A DNA stretch of 64,000 nt from Candidatus Microbacterium colombiense (GTDB taxonomy: Bacteria > Actinomycetota > Actinomycetes > Actinomycetales > Microbacteriaceae), in the NCBI GenBank assembly GCA_029203165.1, contig CP119308.1, positions 2,914,001-2,978,000 on the forward strand, written 5' to 3'. Shown here piece by piece: positions 1-8,294 of this stretch. The notes under the pieces are model-generated. The model was not told where the DNA came from and made no database searches. It saw only the letters and a list, made by a program, of their open reading frames with translations. Position 1 is the stretch's first letter; every line of letters starts with the position of its first letter. The position numbers and the translations under genes were made by a program.

Positions 1-513
1 GACACCTGGGACGCGGTGATCGGGCACTCGCTGGGCGGTGCGGCGAGCACGGTGGCCGCGGCATCCGCTCCGGAGTGGACGCGCCGGTTGATCCTGATCG
101 ATCCCGCGATCCATGTGAACGGCCGCGATGCGGGGATCGTGCGCCGCAGTCAGGAGCGCGCCTTCGCCGACACCCGCCTCGAGGTCGTGCAGCAGGAGCA
201 TCCGCACTGGCACCCGCAGGACCAGGAGCTGAAGGTCGACGCCGTGCTCCGAGCCAGCGCCTGGGCCGTCGAGCAGACCAGCGCGCAGAACCAGCCGTGG
301 GATGTGCGCGCGGCCGCCGCGGCTCTCACGGTGCCGACGCACGTGATCGCGGCAGACCCGGCGGTCTACAGCATCTTCACCGGAGACCTCGCCGCGGAGG
401 TGCTGGCGGCGAACCCGCTGATCTCGATGTCGATCGTCGCCGGAGCGGGACATTCCCTGCACCGCGACAAGCCCGAGGAATCCGTCAGGCAACTCCTGGA
501 GGCTCTGGCGTGA
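1..513 (+). CDS. Alpha/beta hydrolase, 5' end outside the window
   Basis: The reading frame is open from base 1, so the N-terminus lies upstream; 170 residues are visible. The nucleophile elbow GHSLGG begins at about residue 8, with serine as the nucleophile. A late GAGHSLHRD supplies the catalytic histidine, and VIAADPAV precedes it at the usual place of the acid. The fold is therefore a serine alpha/beta hydrolase of the esterase/lactonase type. The substrate cannot be told. The stop overlaps the GTG start of the acyl-CoA dehydrogenase (GTGA), so the two are probably translated together and may serve the same degradative pathway. Confidence 0.85.
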   Translation, partial: DTWDAVIGHSLGGAASTVAAASAPEWTRRLILIDPAIHVNGRDAGIVRRSQERAFADTRLEVVQQEHPHWHPQDQELKVDAVLRASAWAVEQTSAQNQPWDVRAAAAALTVPTHVIAADPAVYSIFTGDLAAEVLAANPLISMSIVAGAGHSLHRDKPEESVRQLLEALA

Positions 514-1670
514 GCGCGTTCGATCCCACCGCCCATCTCTCCGACGAGCTGCTGGAGCGCATCCGCGAGCGCGCGCCCCTGCATGACCGCGAGAACACGT
601 TCCCGCAGCAGGATCTCGACGAGCTCCGGGCAGCCGGCTACCTCTCGATCCTCGTGCCCACCGAGCGCGGCGGCGCCGGACTCGGTCTCGCCGAGGCGGC
701 GATCCTGCAGCAGCGTCTCGCGGCCGCCGCGCCCGCGACGGCCCTCGCGATCAACATGCACCTGGTCTGGACCGGCGTCGCGAAGGTGTTCTCCGACCGC
801 GGCGTACCTGGCCTGGAGTTCGTGCAGGACGGCGCCGTCGCCGGCGAGGTCTTCGCCTTCGGTATCAGCGAAGGCGGCAACGACCTCGTGCTGTTCGGCA
901 GCGACACGGATGCCGTGCCTCTCGCCGACGGCGGCTACGCCTTCACCGGCACCAAGATCTTCACCTCGCTCGCCCCGGTGTGGACACGGCTGGGGCTGCA
1001 CGGACTCGACACCACCAGCGCGGATGCCCCGAAGCTGGTGTTCGCGTTCATCGAGCGCACCGACGCCGTGGCCACGTCGGACGACTGGGACACCCTGGGC
1101 ATGCGTGGCACGCAGAGCCGCACCACCCGGTTGAACGGCGCGATCGCGGATGCCGCGCATGTCGTCCGGCGGATCGATCCGGGGCCGAACCCCGATCCGA
1201 TCGTGTTCGGCATCTTCAGCGTCTTCGAGATCCTGCTTGCCTCGGTCTACACCGGGATCGCACGGAGGGCGCTCGATCTCGCGGTCGAGACGGCGCACGC
1301 GCGCCGCTCCAAGAAGTCCGGGGCCGCCTACAGCCAGGACCCCGACATCCGCTGGCGCATCGCGGAGATGGCGCTGGCCTACGACGCCCTTCCGCCCCAG
1401 ATCGCCGCGCTCGCGCGGGACGTCGACGAGCAGGCCGACAACGGTGCACGGTGGTTCACGCTGCTGTCTGGGCTCAAGCACCGGGCGATCAGCATGGCGA
1501 AGCAGGTGGTCGATCAGGCCATGCTGGTCGCCGGAGGCGGCTCCTACTTCTCCGCGAACGAACTCTCGCGCCTCTATCGCGATGTCCTCGCCGGGGCCTT
1601 CCATCCGTCCGACCCGGAATCCGCGCACGCGACCGCCGCCGGTGCGTGGTTGGGGCCGCTCGAATCCTGA
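510..1670 (+). CDS. Acyl-CoA dehydrogenase family flavoprotein
   Basis: 386 residues with the full acyl-CoA dehydrogenase layout: a helical N-terminal domain, a middle beta domain with FGISEGGNDL and GTKIFTSLAPVW (FAD and substrate contacts) followed by DTLGMRGTQS, and a helical C-terminal domain with LVAGGGSYF. The GTG start at 510 overlaps the stop of the preceding hydrolase, which decides the start; the same frame is open further upstream but out of register with any homology. The usual catalytic glutamate motif of classical members is not obvious, so it could also be a flavin-dependent monooxygenase of the same fold (DszC-like). Cytoplasmic; substrate unknown. Confidence 0.85.
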   Translation: MSAFDPTAHLSDELLERIRERAPLHDRENTFPQQDLDELRAAGYLSILVPTERGGAGLGLAEAAILQQRLAAAAPATALAINMHLVWTGVAKVFSDRGVPGLEFVQDGAVAGEVFAFGISEGGNDLVLFGSDTDAVPLADGGYAFTGTKIFTSLAPVWTRLGLHGLDTTSADAPKLVFAFIERTDAVATSDDWDTLGMRGTQSRTTRLNGAIADAAHVVRRIDPGPNPDPIVFGIFSVFEILLASVYTGIARRALDLAVETAHARRSKKSGAAYSQDPDIRWRIAEMALAYDALPPQIAALARDVDEQADNGARWFTLLSGLKHRAISMAKQVVDQAMLVAGGGSYFSANELSRLYRDVLAGAFHPSDPESAHATAAGAWLGPLES

Positions 1671-1684
1671 GCGCCCACACTGAC

Positions 1685-1720
1685 GATTCCGCAGGCACAG
1701 AGAACCCAAAGCGCGGAATC
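1685..1720. repeat. 8-bp inverted repeat between acyl-CoA dehydrogenase and lrp
   Basis: GATTCCGC (1685-1692) and GCGGAATC (1713-1720) are perfectly complementary around a 20-nt loop. No T-run follows. It could be a weak terminator of the dehydrogenase transcript, or an operator of the Lrp-type gene that starts 37 bases later. Confidence 0.4.
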
Positions 1721-1757
1721 GGTTGCTGAACGACGTCTCGAGTGCGAAGATCGCACC

Positions 1758-2225
1758 ATGAGTGCGTCGAAAAAACATCCCACGCTGGATGAGGTGTCCA
1801 AGACGATCATCGAGTTGCTCCAGGAGGACGGGCGCCGCTCCTACTCCGACATCGGCCGCGTCGTCGGCCTCAGTGAGGCGGCGGTGCGCCAACGGGTGCA
1901 GCGCCTCACCGAGTCGGGCATCATGCAGATCGTCGCGGTGACCGATCCGATGCAGCTCGGCTTCCACCGGCAGGCCATGATCGGCATCCGCGTCTCCGGC
2001 GATGCCCGGCTCGTCGCCGAAGCGGTCGCGGCGATCGAAGCCATCGACTACGTCGTCATCACGGTCGGGGCCTTCGACGTGCTCGCCGAGGTCGTCTGCG
2101 AGGACGACGAGGATCTGCTCGCCCTGATCAACGACAAGATCCGCCCCATCGACGGGGTCCTCTCCACCGAGACCTTCATATACGCCAAGCTGCAGAAGCA
2201 GCTCTACAACTGGGGGACCAGATGA
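1758..2225 (+). CDS. Lrp/AsnC family transcriptional regulator
   Basis: 155 residues. The N-terminal winged helix (residues 12-60) contains the typical DGRRSYSDIGRVVGLSEAAV helix-turn-helix. The C-terminal half is the ligand-binding alpha/beta RAM domain, with ITVGAFDVLAEVVCEDDEDL. Such proteins form octamers that sense amino acids or related amines. The stop overlaps the start of a class III aminotransferase (ATGA), so it most likely controls that gene and senses its substrate or product. The start ATG is the first in frame and follows a weak purine-rich site. Confidence 0.9.
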   Translation: MSASKKHPTLDEVSKTIIELLQEDGRRSYSDIGRVVGLSEAAVRQRVQRLTESGIMQIVAVTDPMQLGFHRQAMIGIRVSGDARLVAEAVAAIEAIDYVVITVGAFDVLAEVVCEDDEDLLALINDKIRPIDGVLSTETFIYAKLQKQLYNWGTR

Positions 2226-3616
2226 GCACCGAACGTACGCAGGCATCCGAGGCCGAGCTCCAGGCGATGGCCAAGGACCACCTCTGGATGCATTTCACTC
2301 GACAGTCCACGATGGAGAAGTCCGGAGTGCCCATCATCGTCAAGGGCGACGGGCACCACATCTGGGATGCGAAGGGCAAGAAGTACTTCGACGGTCTCGC
2401 GGGGCTCTTCGTCGTGAACGCCGGGCACGGGCGCCGACGTCTCGCCGAAGCCGCCGCGAAGCAGGCGTCGGAGTTGGCGTTCTTCCCACTGTGGTCGTAC
2501 GCGCACCCCGCCGCGATCGAGCTCGCCGACCGCCTCGCCGATGAGGCCCCGGGTGACCTGAACCGCGTCTTCTTCTCGACCGGTGGCGGCGAGGCCGTCG
2601 AGACCGCGTTCAAGCTCGCCAAGCACTATTGGAAGCTGCAGGGCAAGCCCACCAAGCACAAGGTCATCTCCCGATCGGTGGCGTACCACGGCACCCCGCA
2701 GGGCGCTCTCGCGATCACCGGCATCCCCGCGATGAAATCGATGTTCGAGCCGGTCACCCCCGGCGGCTTCCGCGTGCCGAACACCAACTTCTACCGCGCG
2801 GCGGAGATGGGTGGGCCCGCTGACGACATCGAGGCGTTCGGGCGCTGGGCTGCCGATCGCATCGAGGAGATGATCCTCTTCGAAGGCGCCGACACGGTCG
2901 CCGCGGTCTTCCTCGAGCCGGTGCAGAACTCCGGCGGATGCTTCCCGCCCCCTCCCGGCTACTTCGCCCGCGTGCGCGAGATCTGCGATCGCCACGACGT
3001 GCTGCTCGTCTCCGATGAGGTCATCTGCGCGTTCGGTCGACTCGGCCACACCTTCGCCTGCACGGGACTCGGCTACGTGCCCGACATGATCACCTGCGCG
3101 AAGGGAATGACGAGCGGATACTCCCCCATCGGCGCCACGATCGTGAGCGACCGCATCTACGAGCCGTTCTCGAAGGGCGACGTGTCGTTCCCCCACGGGT
3201 ACACGTTCGGCGGTCACCCGGTGTCGGCGGCGGTCGCCCTCGAGAACCTCGCCATCTTCGACGAAGAGGGGCTGAACCAGCGCGTGCGCGAGAACTCCCC
3301 GCTGTTCCGAGCCGAGCTCGAGAAGCTCCTCGACATCCCGATCGTGGGCGATGTGCGCGGCGACGGCTACTTCTTCGGCATCGAGCTCGTCAAGGACAAG
3401 GCGACCAAGGAGACGTTCGACGACGCGGAGTCCGAGCGACTGCTGCGCGGCTTCCTCTCCCCTGCCCTGTTCGAGGCCGGTCTCTACTGCCGCGCCGACG
3501 ACCGCGGCGACCCCGTGATCCAGCTGGCTCCGCCGCTCACGATCGGTCAGCCGGAGTTCCGTGAGATCGAGCAGATCCTCCGCGACGTGCTGACCCGCGC
3601 CCAGTCGGTGCTCTAG
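2222..3616 (+). CDS. Class III PLP-dependent aminotransferase (omega-amino acid/diamine type)
   Basis: 464 residues, the usual length for fold-type I class III aminotransferases. Visible features are FFSTGGGEAVETAF (phosphate binding), YHGTPQGAL, VFLEPVQNSGG, LLVSDEVICAFGRLG (the aspartate that pairs with the pyridine nitrogen) and CAKGMTSGY with the Schiff-base lysine at about residue 294. Relatives use pyruvate or glutamate to deaminate putrescine, beta-alanine, GABA or taurine. The nearby polyamine-type ABC importer and semialdehyde dehydrogenase favour a diamine or omega-amino acid, but specificity is inferred. Translationally coupled to the lrp gene in front of it. Confidence 0.9.
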   Translation: MSTERTQASEAELQAMAKDHLWMHFTRQSTMEKSGVPIIVKGDGHHIWDAKGKKYFDGLAGLFVVNAGHGRRRLAEAAAKQASELAFFPLWSYAHPAAIELADRLADEAPGDLNRVFFSTGGGEAVETAFKLAKHYWKLQGKPTKHKVISRSVAYHGTPQGALAITGIPAMKSMFEPVTPGGFRVPNTNFYRAAEMGGPADDIEAFGRWAADRIEEMILFEGADTVAAVFLEPVQNSGGCFPPPPGYFARVREICDRHDVLLVSDEVICAFGRLGHTFACTGLGYVPDMITCAKGMTSGYSPIGATIVSDRIYEPFSKGDVSFPHGYTFGGHPVSAAVALENLAIFDEEGLNQRVRENSPLFRAELEKLLDIPIVGDVRGDGYFFGIELVKDKATKETFDDAESERLLRGFLSPALFEAGLYCRADDRGDPVIQLAPPLTIGQPEFREIEQILRDVLTRAQSVL

Positions 3617-3648
3617 GCGCTCGCGCGCACGTCTCGACGGCTCCTCGC

Positions 3649-5211
3649 TCAGCGGGGGGCCGTCGTGCTGCGGTGGGCCGTCGTGCCGCGGTGGGCCAGG
3701 AGCGCGAGGTGGAGCGCTGCGAGCGTCTCCCCGTCGTCGAGATCGACGTCGAGGAGATCACCGATCAGCGTGAGGCGCTGGTAGAACACCGAGCGGGAGA
3801 GGTGGCTGGCGGATGCCGCCGCGGAGCGGTTGCCCGGATGCGTCACCAGGGCGCGCAGCACGTCGAGCAGGTCTCCCCGGCGTTCACGGTCATAGGCGAC
3901 CAGGGGTGCCAGCATCCGTTCACTGTGCGCATGCAGTCGGTGGTCGTCGCGCAGCGAGGCGACCAGGCGCTCGAGCGGGCGGGCGTCGACTCGCCGCACC
4001 CGAGGACCGGAGTCCGATCGATCGCTCGCCGCGAGGTCTCGCGCCGCGCTCAGCGACGCGAGCAGTTCGAGCACGTCACCGGCCGACGAACCGACGAAGA
4101 TCGTCCGATCAGGACCGGCGATCCGTGCCGCCAGCGCGTCGGTCAGCAGAACGGATGCGGGAAGCAGGAGGAGCGCCACATCGTCGTCGCCGATTCGCGC
4201 CGCGACCACCGCGCACCCCTCTTGGCGCGCCCGGTACGCGAGTTCGCTCGCCGACACGGCGCCCCTTGCCACGATGCCATGACACGAGCGTCCGGTCAGG
4301 TCGAATCCCCCGGCCGCCAGACGCGCTGCGATATCGTCCGGACTCGCGAAGCGGGCGCCGAGCAGGTCCTCGATGATCCCGCTCTGCGCGAGGATCGACC
4401 ACTCGGCATCCCCGCCATCGGCGAGGCAGCCGAAGGCGAGCGCCGTGGCCCCCTGCTCCAACACCGTGAGGCGTCCGGCCGGATGCGAAGGCCCCGGCAG
4501 CGCCAGCAGCGTCCCCCACCTCACCCCGCGCGCCTGCACGGGGGTGCGCTCGGCAGCGCCCCGCTGCGCCAACGCCTCAGCGACAGGCACCCTCAGCGGC
4601 TCCACAGCGATCACCTCGCGCGCGAGGTTCTCCAGCACGACCGGCGCCCCCAGCGCCTTCGCCGTCTCGGCCACGACGACATCGGCGGGCGCTCCCTGCA
4701 GGCTCAGCCCGGTGAAGAGGTCGTGCAGACGCTGGCGCTCGTGCAGGGCGTCGGTCTGCGCGGCGATCAGCGCGCGGTGCACCGCCTCGGTGACCGCGAC
4801 GAACTTCGTCTCCGCGTGCAGGGCGATCAGAGCCATCCCCCGCGCCCTGCACACCTCGACCACCGGCTCGGGGATGCGCGGGTGCTCCGCCCCCAGCTCG
4901 ACGACGATGCCTGCGACACCCGCGCGATGCAGGGCGAGCGCGAACTCCGTCAACGCCGCAGCGTCCGTCGACCAGCCGGCGCCCGTGGTCAGCAGCAGCT
5001 CGCCACCGTCGAGCAACCGCGCGACGCCCGCACTGTCGGACGCGTGAGCCCAGCGCACGTCGGCATCGAGCGCGGCGCCACCGACGATGACCTCGGGTGA
5101 ACCCGCCTGCAGCACCGGCTCTGCGAGCACATCGGCGACCGTGAGGAGAGCATCGGAGTGCCGAGCCGGACGATCTGTCCGATCGAGTGCCAAGTTCTGA
5201 CGATCTGACAT
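3649..5211 (-). CDS. PucR family transcriptional regulator
   Basis: 520 residues. An N-terminal PucR sensor domain (LTVADVLAEPVLQAGSPEVIVGG) is followed by a central GGDEF-like/CdaR region and a C-terminal helix-turn-helix near residues 455-505 (LLDVLRALVTHPGNRSAAA, HLSRSVFYQRL). Members regulate purine, amino-acid and amine catabolism. The gene is divergent from the mmsA-aminotransferase operon with about 100 bases between starts, so it is the obvious local regulator. The ATG at 5211 follows a GGGGAGAGGG stretch. The last 15 codons lie on an imperfect 19-bp tandem duplication (3658-3697) giving a low-complexity His-Arg-Thr-Thr tail. Confidence 0.88.
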   Translation of the reverse strand: MSDRQNLALDRTDRPARHSDALLTVADVLAEPVLQAGSPEVIVGGAALDADVRWAHASDSAGVARLLDGGELLLTTGAGWSTDAAALTEFALALHRAGVAGIVVELGAEHPRIPEPVVEVCRARGMALIALHAETKFVAVTEAVHRALIAAQTDALHERQRLHDLFTGLSLQGAPADVVVAETAKALGAPVVLENLAREVIAVEPLRVPVAEALAQRGAAERTPVQARGVRWGTLLALPGPSHPAGRLTVLEQGATALAFGCLADGGDAEWSILAQSGIIEDLLGARFASPDDIAARLAAGGFDLTGRSCHGIVARGAVSASELAYRARQEGCAVVAARIGDDDVALLLLPASVLLTDALAARIAGPDRTIFVGSSAGDVLELLASLSAARDLAASDRSDSGPRVRRVDARPLERLVASLRDDHRLHAHSERMLAPLVAYDRERRGDLLDVLRALVTHPGNRSAAASASHLSRSVFYQRLTLIGDLLDVDLDDGETLAALHLALLAHRGTTAHRSTTAPR

Positions 5212-5311
5212 CCCTCTCCCCTGTCTGCCTCTGTGATCATTGAGGAGTATCAGCGTATCGAACCCCGGTCAGAGTGTTCGAGAATCCATCTTCAGCAGTC
5301 GGAGGAACATC

Positions 5312-6796
5312 GTGGACATCGTCCGTCACGTCATCAACGGCACGGAGGTCGCCGAGGCGGCCCGCACCGGCCAGGTCTTCGATCCCGCCACCGGAGAGGT
5401 GTCGAAGCAGGTCGCCTTCGCTTCGACCGCCGAGGTCGACGCCGCGATCGCCGCCGCCGCAGCTGCGGCTCCCGCCTGGCGCGAGACGAGCCTGATCAAG
5501 CGCGCCGACGTCTTCTTCCGCCTGCGCCAGCTGCTCAAGGAGCGCACCCCCGAGCTCGCCGCCATCGTCACGTCGGAGCACGGCAAGGTGCTCTCGGATG
5601 CCGCCGGCGAGGTGTCGCGCGGTATTGAGAACGTGGAGTTCGCCGCCGGACTCGTGCATCTGCTCAAGGGAGAGCGCAGCGAGCAGGTCTCTCGCGGCGT
5701 CGACGTGCACTCGGTCAAGCAGCCGGTCGGCGTGGTCGCCGCGATCACCCCGTTCAACTTCCCGGTGATGGTGCCGCTGTGGATGGTGGCATCCGCGATC
5801 GCCTGCGGCAACACGGTCGTGCTCAAGCCCAGCGAGAAGGACCCGTCCGCCGCGGTCTGGATCGCGAAGCTCTTCTCCGAGGCGGGCCTGCCCGACGGCG
5901 TGCTGAACGTCGTGCACGGAGACAAAGAGGCCGTCGATGCGCTCCTCGACTCGTCGAAGGTCTCGGCTGTCAGCTTCGTCGGCTCCACGCCGATCGCCCG
6001 CTCGATCTACCAGCGCGCCTCGGCCGCCGGCAAGCGCGTGCAGGCCCTCGGCGGCGCCAAGAACCACATGGTCGTGATGCCGGATGCCGACATCGACGGC
6101 GCCGCGGATGCTGCGGTCTCCGCCGCCTACGGCTCGGCCGGAGAGCGCTGTATGGCCGTCTCGGTGCTGGTGGCCGTGGGCGACATCGCCGACGACCTGG
6201 TCTCGGCGATCGCCTCCCGCATCGACGGACTGAAGATCGGGCCCGGCACGGATGCCGCCAGCGAGATGGGTCCGCTCATCACGCGCGAGCACCGCGACAA
6301 GGTCGCCTCCTACGTCACGGGCGCCGCGGCCGAGGGTGCGAAGGTCGTGGTCGACGGCACGCAGAAGCAGTTCGACTCCGACGGTTTCTTCCTGGGTGTC
6401 AGCCTGATCGACCAGGTCGCCCCGGGCATGAAGGTGTACGACGACGAGATCTTCGGCCCGGTGCTCACGGTCGTGCGCGTCGAGACCTACGCCGAGGCGG
6501 TCGAGCTCGTCAACGGCAACGCCTACGGCAACGGCACCGCGATCTTCACCCGCGACGGCGGCACCGCCCGGCAGTACGAGTTCGACATCGAGGTCGGCAT
6601 GGTCGGCGTGAACGTGCCGATCCCCGTGCCGATCGGCGCCTACTCGTTCGGCGGCTGGAAGGACTCGCTGTTCGGCGACTCCCACATCTACGGCCCCGAG
6701 TCGGTGCACTTCTACACGCGGTCGAAGGTCGTCACGACCCGCTGGCCCGACCACACCCCCTCGCAGATCGACCTCGGCTTCCCGAGCAACCACTGA
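5312..6796 (+). CDS. mmsA: CoA-acylating (methyl)malonate-semialdehyde dehydrogenase
   Basis: 494 residues, the normal size for MmsA/IolA. It has the aldehyde dehydrogenase order: AAITPFNFPVMVPLW, the nucleotide-binding stretch, GGAKNHMVVMPDAD, and the catalytic cysteine in GERCMAV (about residue 280), with DEIFGPVL later. PFNFPVMVP and GGAKNH are typical of the CoA-dependent branch, which turns methylmalonate or malonate semialdehyde into propionyl- or acetyl-CoA. An open frame reaches a TTG at 5240, but GTG at 5312 has GGAGGA five bases upstream and begins at the conserved region. With the aminotransferases it would complete degradation of an omega-amino acid such as beta-alanine. Confidence 0.9.
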   Translation: MDIVRHVINGTEVAEAARTGQVFDPATGEVSKQVAFASTAEVDAAIAAAAAAAPAWRETSLIKRADVFFRLRQLLKERTPELAAIVTSEHGKVLSDAAGEVSRGIENVEFAAGLVHLLKGERSEQVSRGVDVHSVKQPVGVVAAITPFNFPVMVPLWMVASAIACGNTVVLKPSEKDPSAAVWIAKLFSEAGLPDGVLNVVHGDKEAVDALLDSSKVSAVSFVGSTPIARSIYQRASAAGKRVQALGGAKNHMVVMPDADIDGAADAAVSAAYGSAGERCMAVSVLVAVGDIADDLVSAIASRIDGLKIGPGTDAASEMGPLITREHRDKVASYVTGAAAEGAKVVVDGTQKQFDSDGFFLGVSLIDQVAPGMKVYDDEIFGPVLTVVRVETYAEAVELVNGNAYGNGTAIFTRDGGTARQYEFDIEVGMVGVNVPIPVPIGAYSFGGWKDSLFGDSHIYGPESVHFYTRSKVVTTRWPDHTPSQIDLGFPSNH

Positions 6797-6825
6797 TCCG
6801 GCGACGACAGAGACAGGGAACGCGC

Positions 6826-8214
6826 ATGACGAACTACACCGACCGCCACGGCAACTCCCACCCGCTCCCCGCCCCCGAGGCGGAGGCGCAGGTGCGAGCC
6901 GACGACCGCGGCCACGTGTTCCACTCCTGGAGCGCGCAGGCCCTGATCGACCCGCTGCCCGTCGCCGCGGGCGAGGGTTCCACCTTCTGGGACTACGCCG
7001 GCAACGCGTACCTGGACTTCTCCAGCCAGCTGGTGAACCTGAACCTCGGCCACCAGCATCCCGACCTGGTCGCGGCGATCCAGCAGCAGGCCGGGCGTCT
7101 CGCCACGATCCAGCCGTCGATCGCGAATGACGTGCGCGGCGAGCTCGCGCGCCTGATCGCCGAGGTCGCACCGGAGGGACTCGAGAAGGTCTTCTTCACC
7201 AACGGCGGCGCAGAGGCGAACGAATATGCAGTGCGCATGGCCCGTCAGTTCACCGGCCGCCGCAAGGTGCTGTCGATGTACCGCAGCTACCACGGCTCCA
7301 CCTCGACCGCGATCTCGCTCACCGGCGACCCGCGCCGCTGGGCGAACGACGGGGTCGACAACGGCACCGTGCGCTTCTTCGGGCCCTACCTGTACCGCTC
7401 GCCTTTCCACGCCGAGACCCCGGAGCAGGAGTCCGAGCGGGCGCTCGCGCACCTCGAGCAGACCATCCAGCTCGAGGGCCCGCACACCATCGCCGCGATC
7501 ATCATCGAGACGGTCGTCGGCACCAACGGCGTGCTCGTGCCACCGCCCGGGTACCTGCAGGGTGTGCGCGAGCTGTGCGACCGCTTCGGCATCGTGTACA
7601 TCGCGGATGAGGTCATGGTCGGCTTCGGCCGGCTGGGCGAATGGTTCGGCGTCGACGCGTTCGACGGCCAGCCCGACCTGATCACCTTCGCGAAGGGCGT
7701 CAATTCCGGCTACGTGCCGCTCGGCGGCGTCGTGATCTCGGAGCGGATCGCCGCCGCGTTCGACACCGTGCCGTTCGCCGGCGGGCTGACCTATTCGGGC
7801 CACCCGCTCGCCTGCGCTGCCGGTGTGGCGACGTTCGAGGTGTTCCGCCGTGACGGCATCCTGGAGCGCGTGCGCGACCTGGGCGAGCGCATCGTCGAGC
7901 CGACGCTGCGCGGGTGGGCCGAGACGCACCCGAGCGTGGGCGAGGTGCGAGGCCTCGGGTTGTTCTGGGCCGTCGAGCTCGTGCGCGACAAGGAGACCCG
8001 CGAGCCGCTCGTGCCGTTCAACGCCTCCGGAGCGGATGCCGCCCCCATGGCCGCGTTCGCGGCGGCGGCGAAAAAGGGCGGCGTCTGGCCGTTCACGCAC
8101 TTCAACCGCATGCACGTCGCTCCCCCGCTGATCATCAGCGAAGACGACCTGGTGCGCGGGCTCGCCGTGCTCGACGACGCGCTGGCCGTGGCTGACGAGG
8201 CCACCGCCGGCTGA
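6826..8214 (+). CDS. Second class III aminotransferase (taurine-pyruvate/omega type)
   Basis: 462 residues, 29 bases after mmsA. It shows FFTNGGAEANEYAVRMAR, the YHGSTSTA loop, IIIETVVGTNGVLVPPPGY, IADEVMVGFGRLG and the PLP lysine in FAKGVNSGYVPLGG (about residue 290). GAEANEYA plus WPFTHFNRMHVAPPL resembles taurine:pyruvate and related omega-aminotransferases. It lies in one operon with the semialdehyde dehydrogenase, so its product is probably the semialdehyde that MmsA consumes. The exact amine is not deducible. Start ATG 6826; the frame is open far upstream but only as a shadow of mmsA. Confidence 0.88.
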   Translation: MTNYTDRHGNSHPLPAPEAEAQVRADDRGHVFHSWSAQALIDPLPVAAGEGSTFWDYAGNAYLDFSSQLVNLNLGHQHPDLVAAIQQQAGRLATIQPSIANDVRGELARLIAEVAPEGLEKVFFTNGGAEANEYAVRMARQFTGRRKVLSMYRSYHGSTSTAISLTGDPRRWANDGVDNGTVRFFGPYLYRSPFHAETPEQESERALAHLEQTIQLEGPHTIAAIIIETVVGTNGVLVPPPGYLQGVRELCDRFGIVYIADEVMVGFGRLGEWFGVDAFDGQPDLITFAKGVNSGYVPLGGVVISERIAAAFDTVPFAGGLTYSGHPLACAAGVATFEVFRRDGILERVRDLGERIVEPTLRGWAETHPSVGEVRGLGLFWAVELVRDKETREPLVPFNASGADAAPMAAFAAAAKKGGVWPFTHFNRMHVAPPLIISEDDLVRGLAVLDDALAVADEATAG

Positions 8215-8249
8215 GACGACGGCCCGTGCCCGACGATTCGCCGAGTCTG

Positions 8250-8294
8250 TGACGATTCGCCGACCTATTGCGCCGAAAGCTCGGCGAATCGTCA
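8250..8294. repeat. Perfect 14-bp inverted repeat between convergent genes, with a third copy nearby
   Basis: TGACGATTCGCCGA (8250-8263) and TCGGCGAATCGTCA (8281-8294) pair perfectly over 14 bp with a 17-nt loop; the right arm contains the amidohydrolase stop codon. A direct copy of 13 bases lies at 8232-8244, and GATTCGTCGG follows at 8304. No T-run is present. Position suggests a bidirectional terminator, but the extra copy suggests a small palindromic repeat family. Confidence 0.55.

Noticed and set aside
366..2246. Long minus-strand open frame opposite the acyl-CoA dehydrogenase and lrp genes (also at 5237-7171, 6712-8295, 14623-17379, 18638-21010)
   Set aside because: These are shadow frames caused by high GC in the third position. 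They have Arg/Gly/His-rich composition, no domains, and lie fully opposite well-supported genes.
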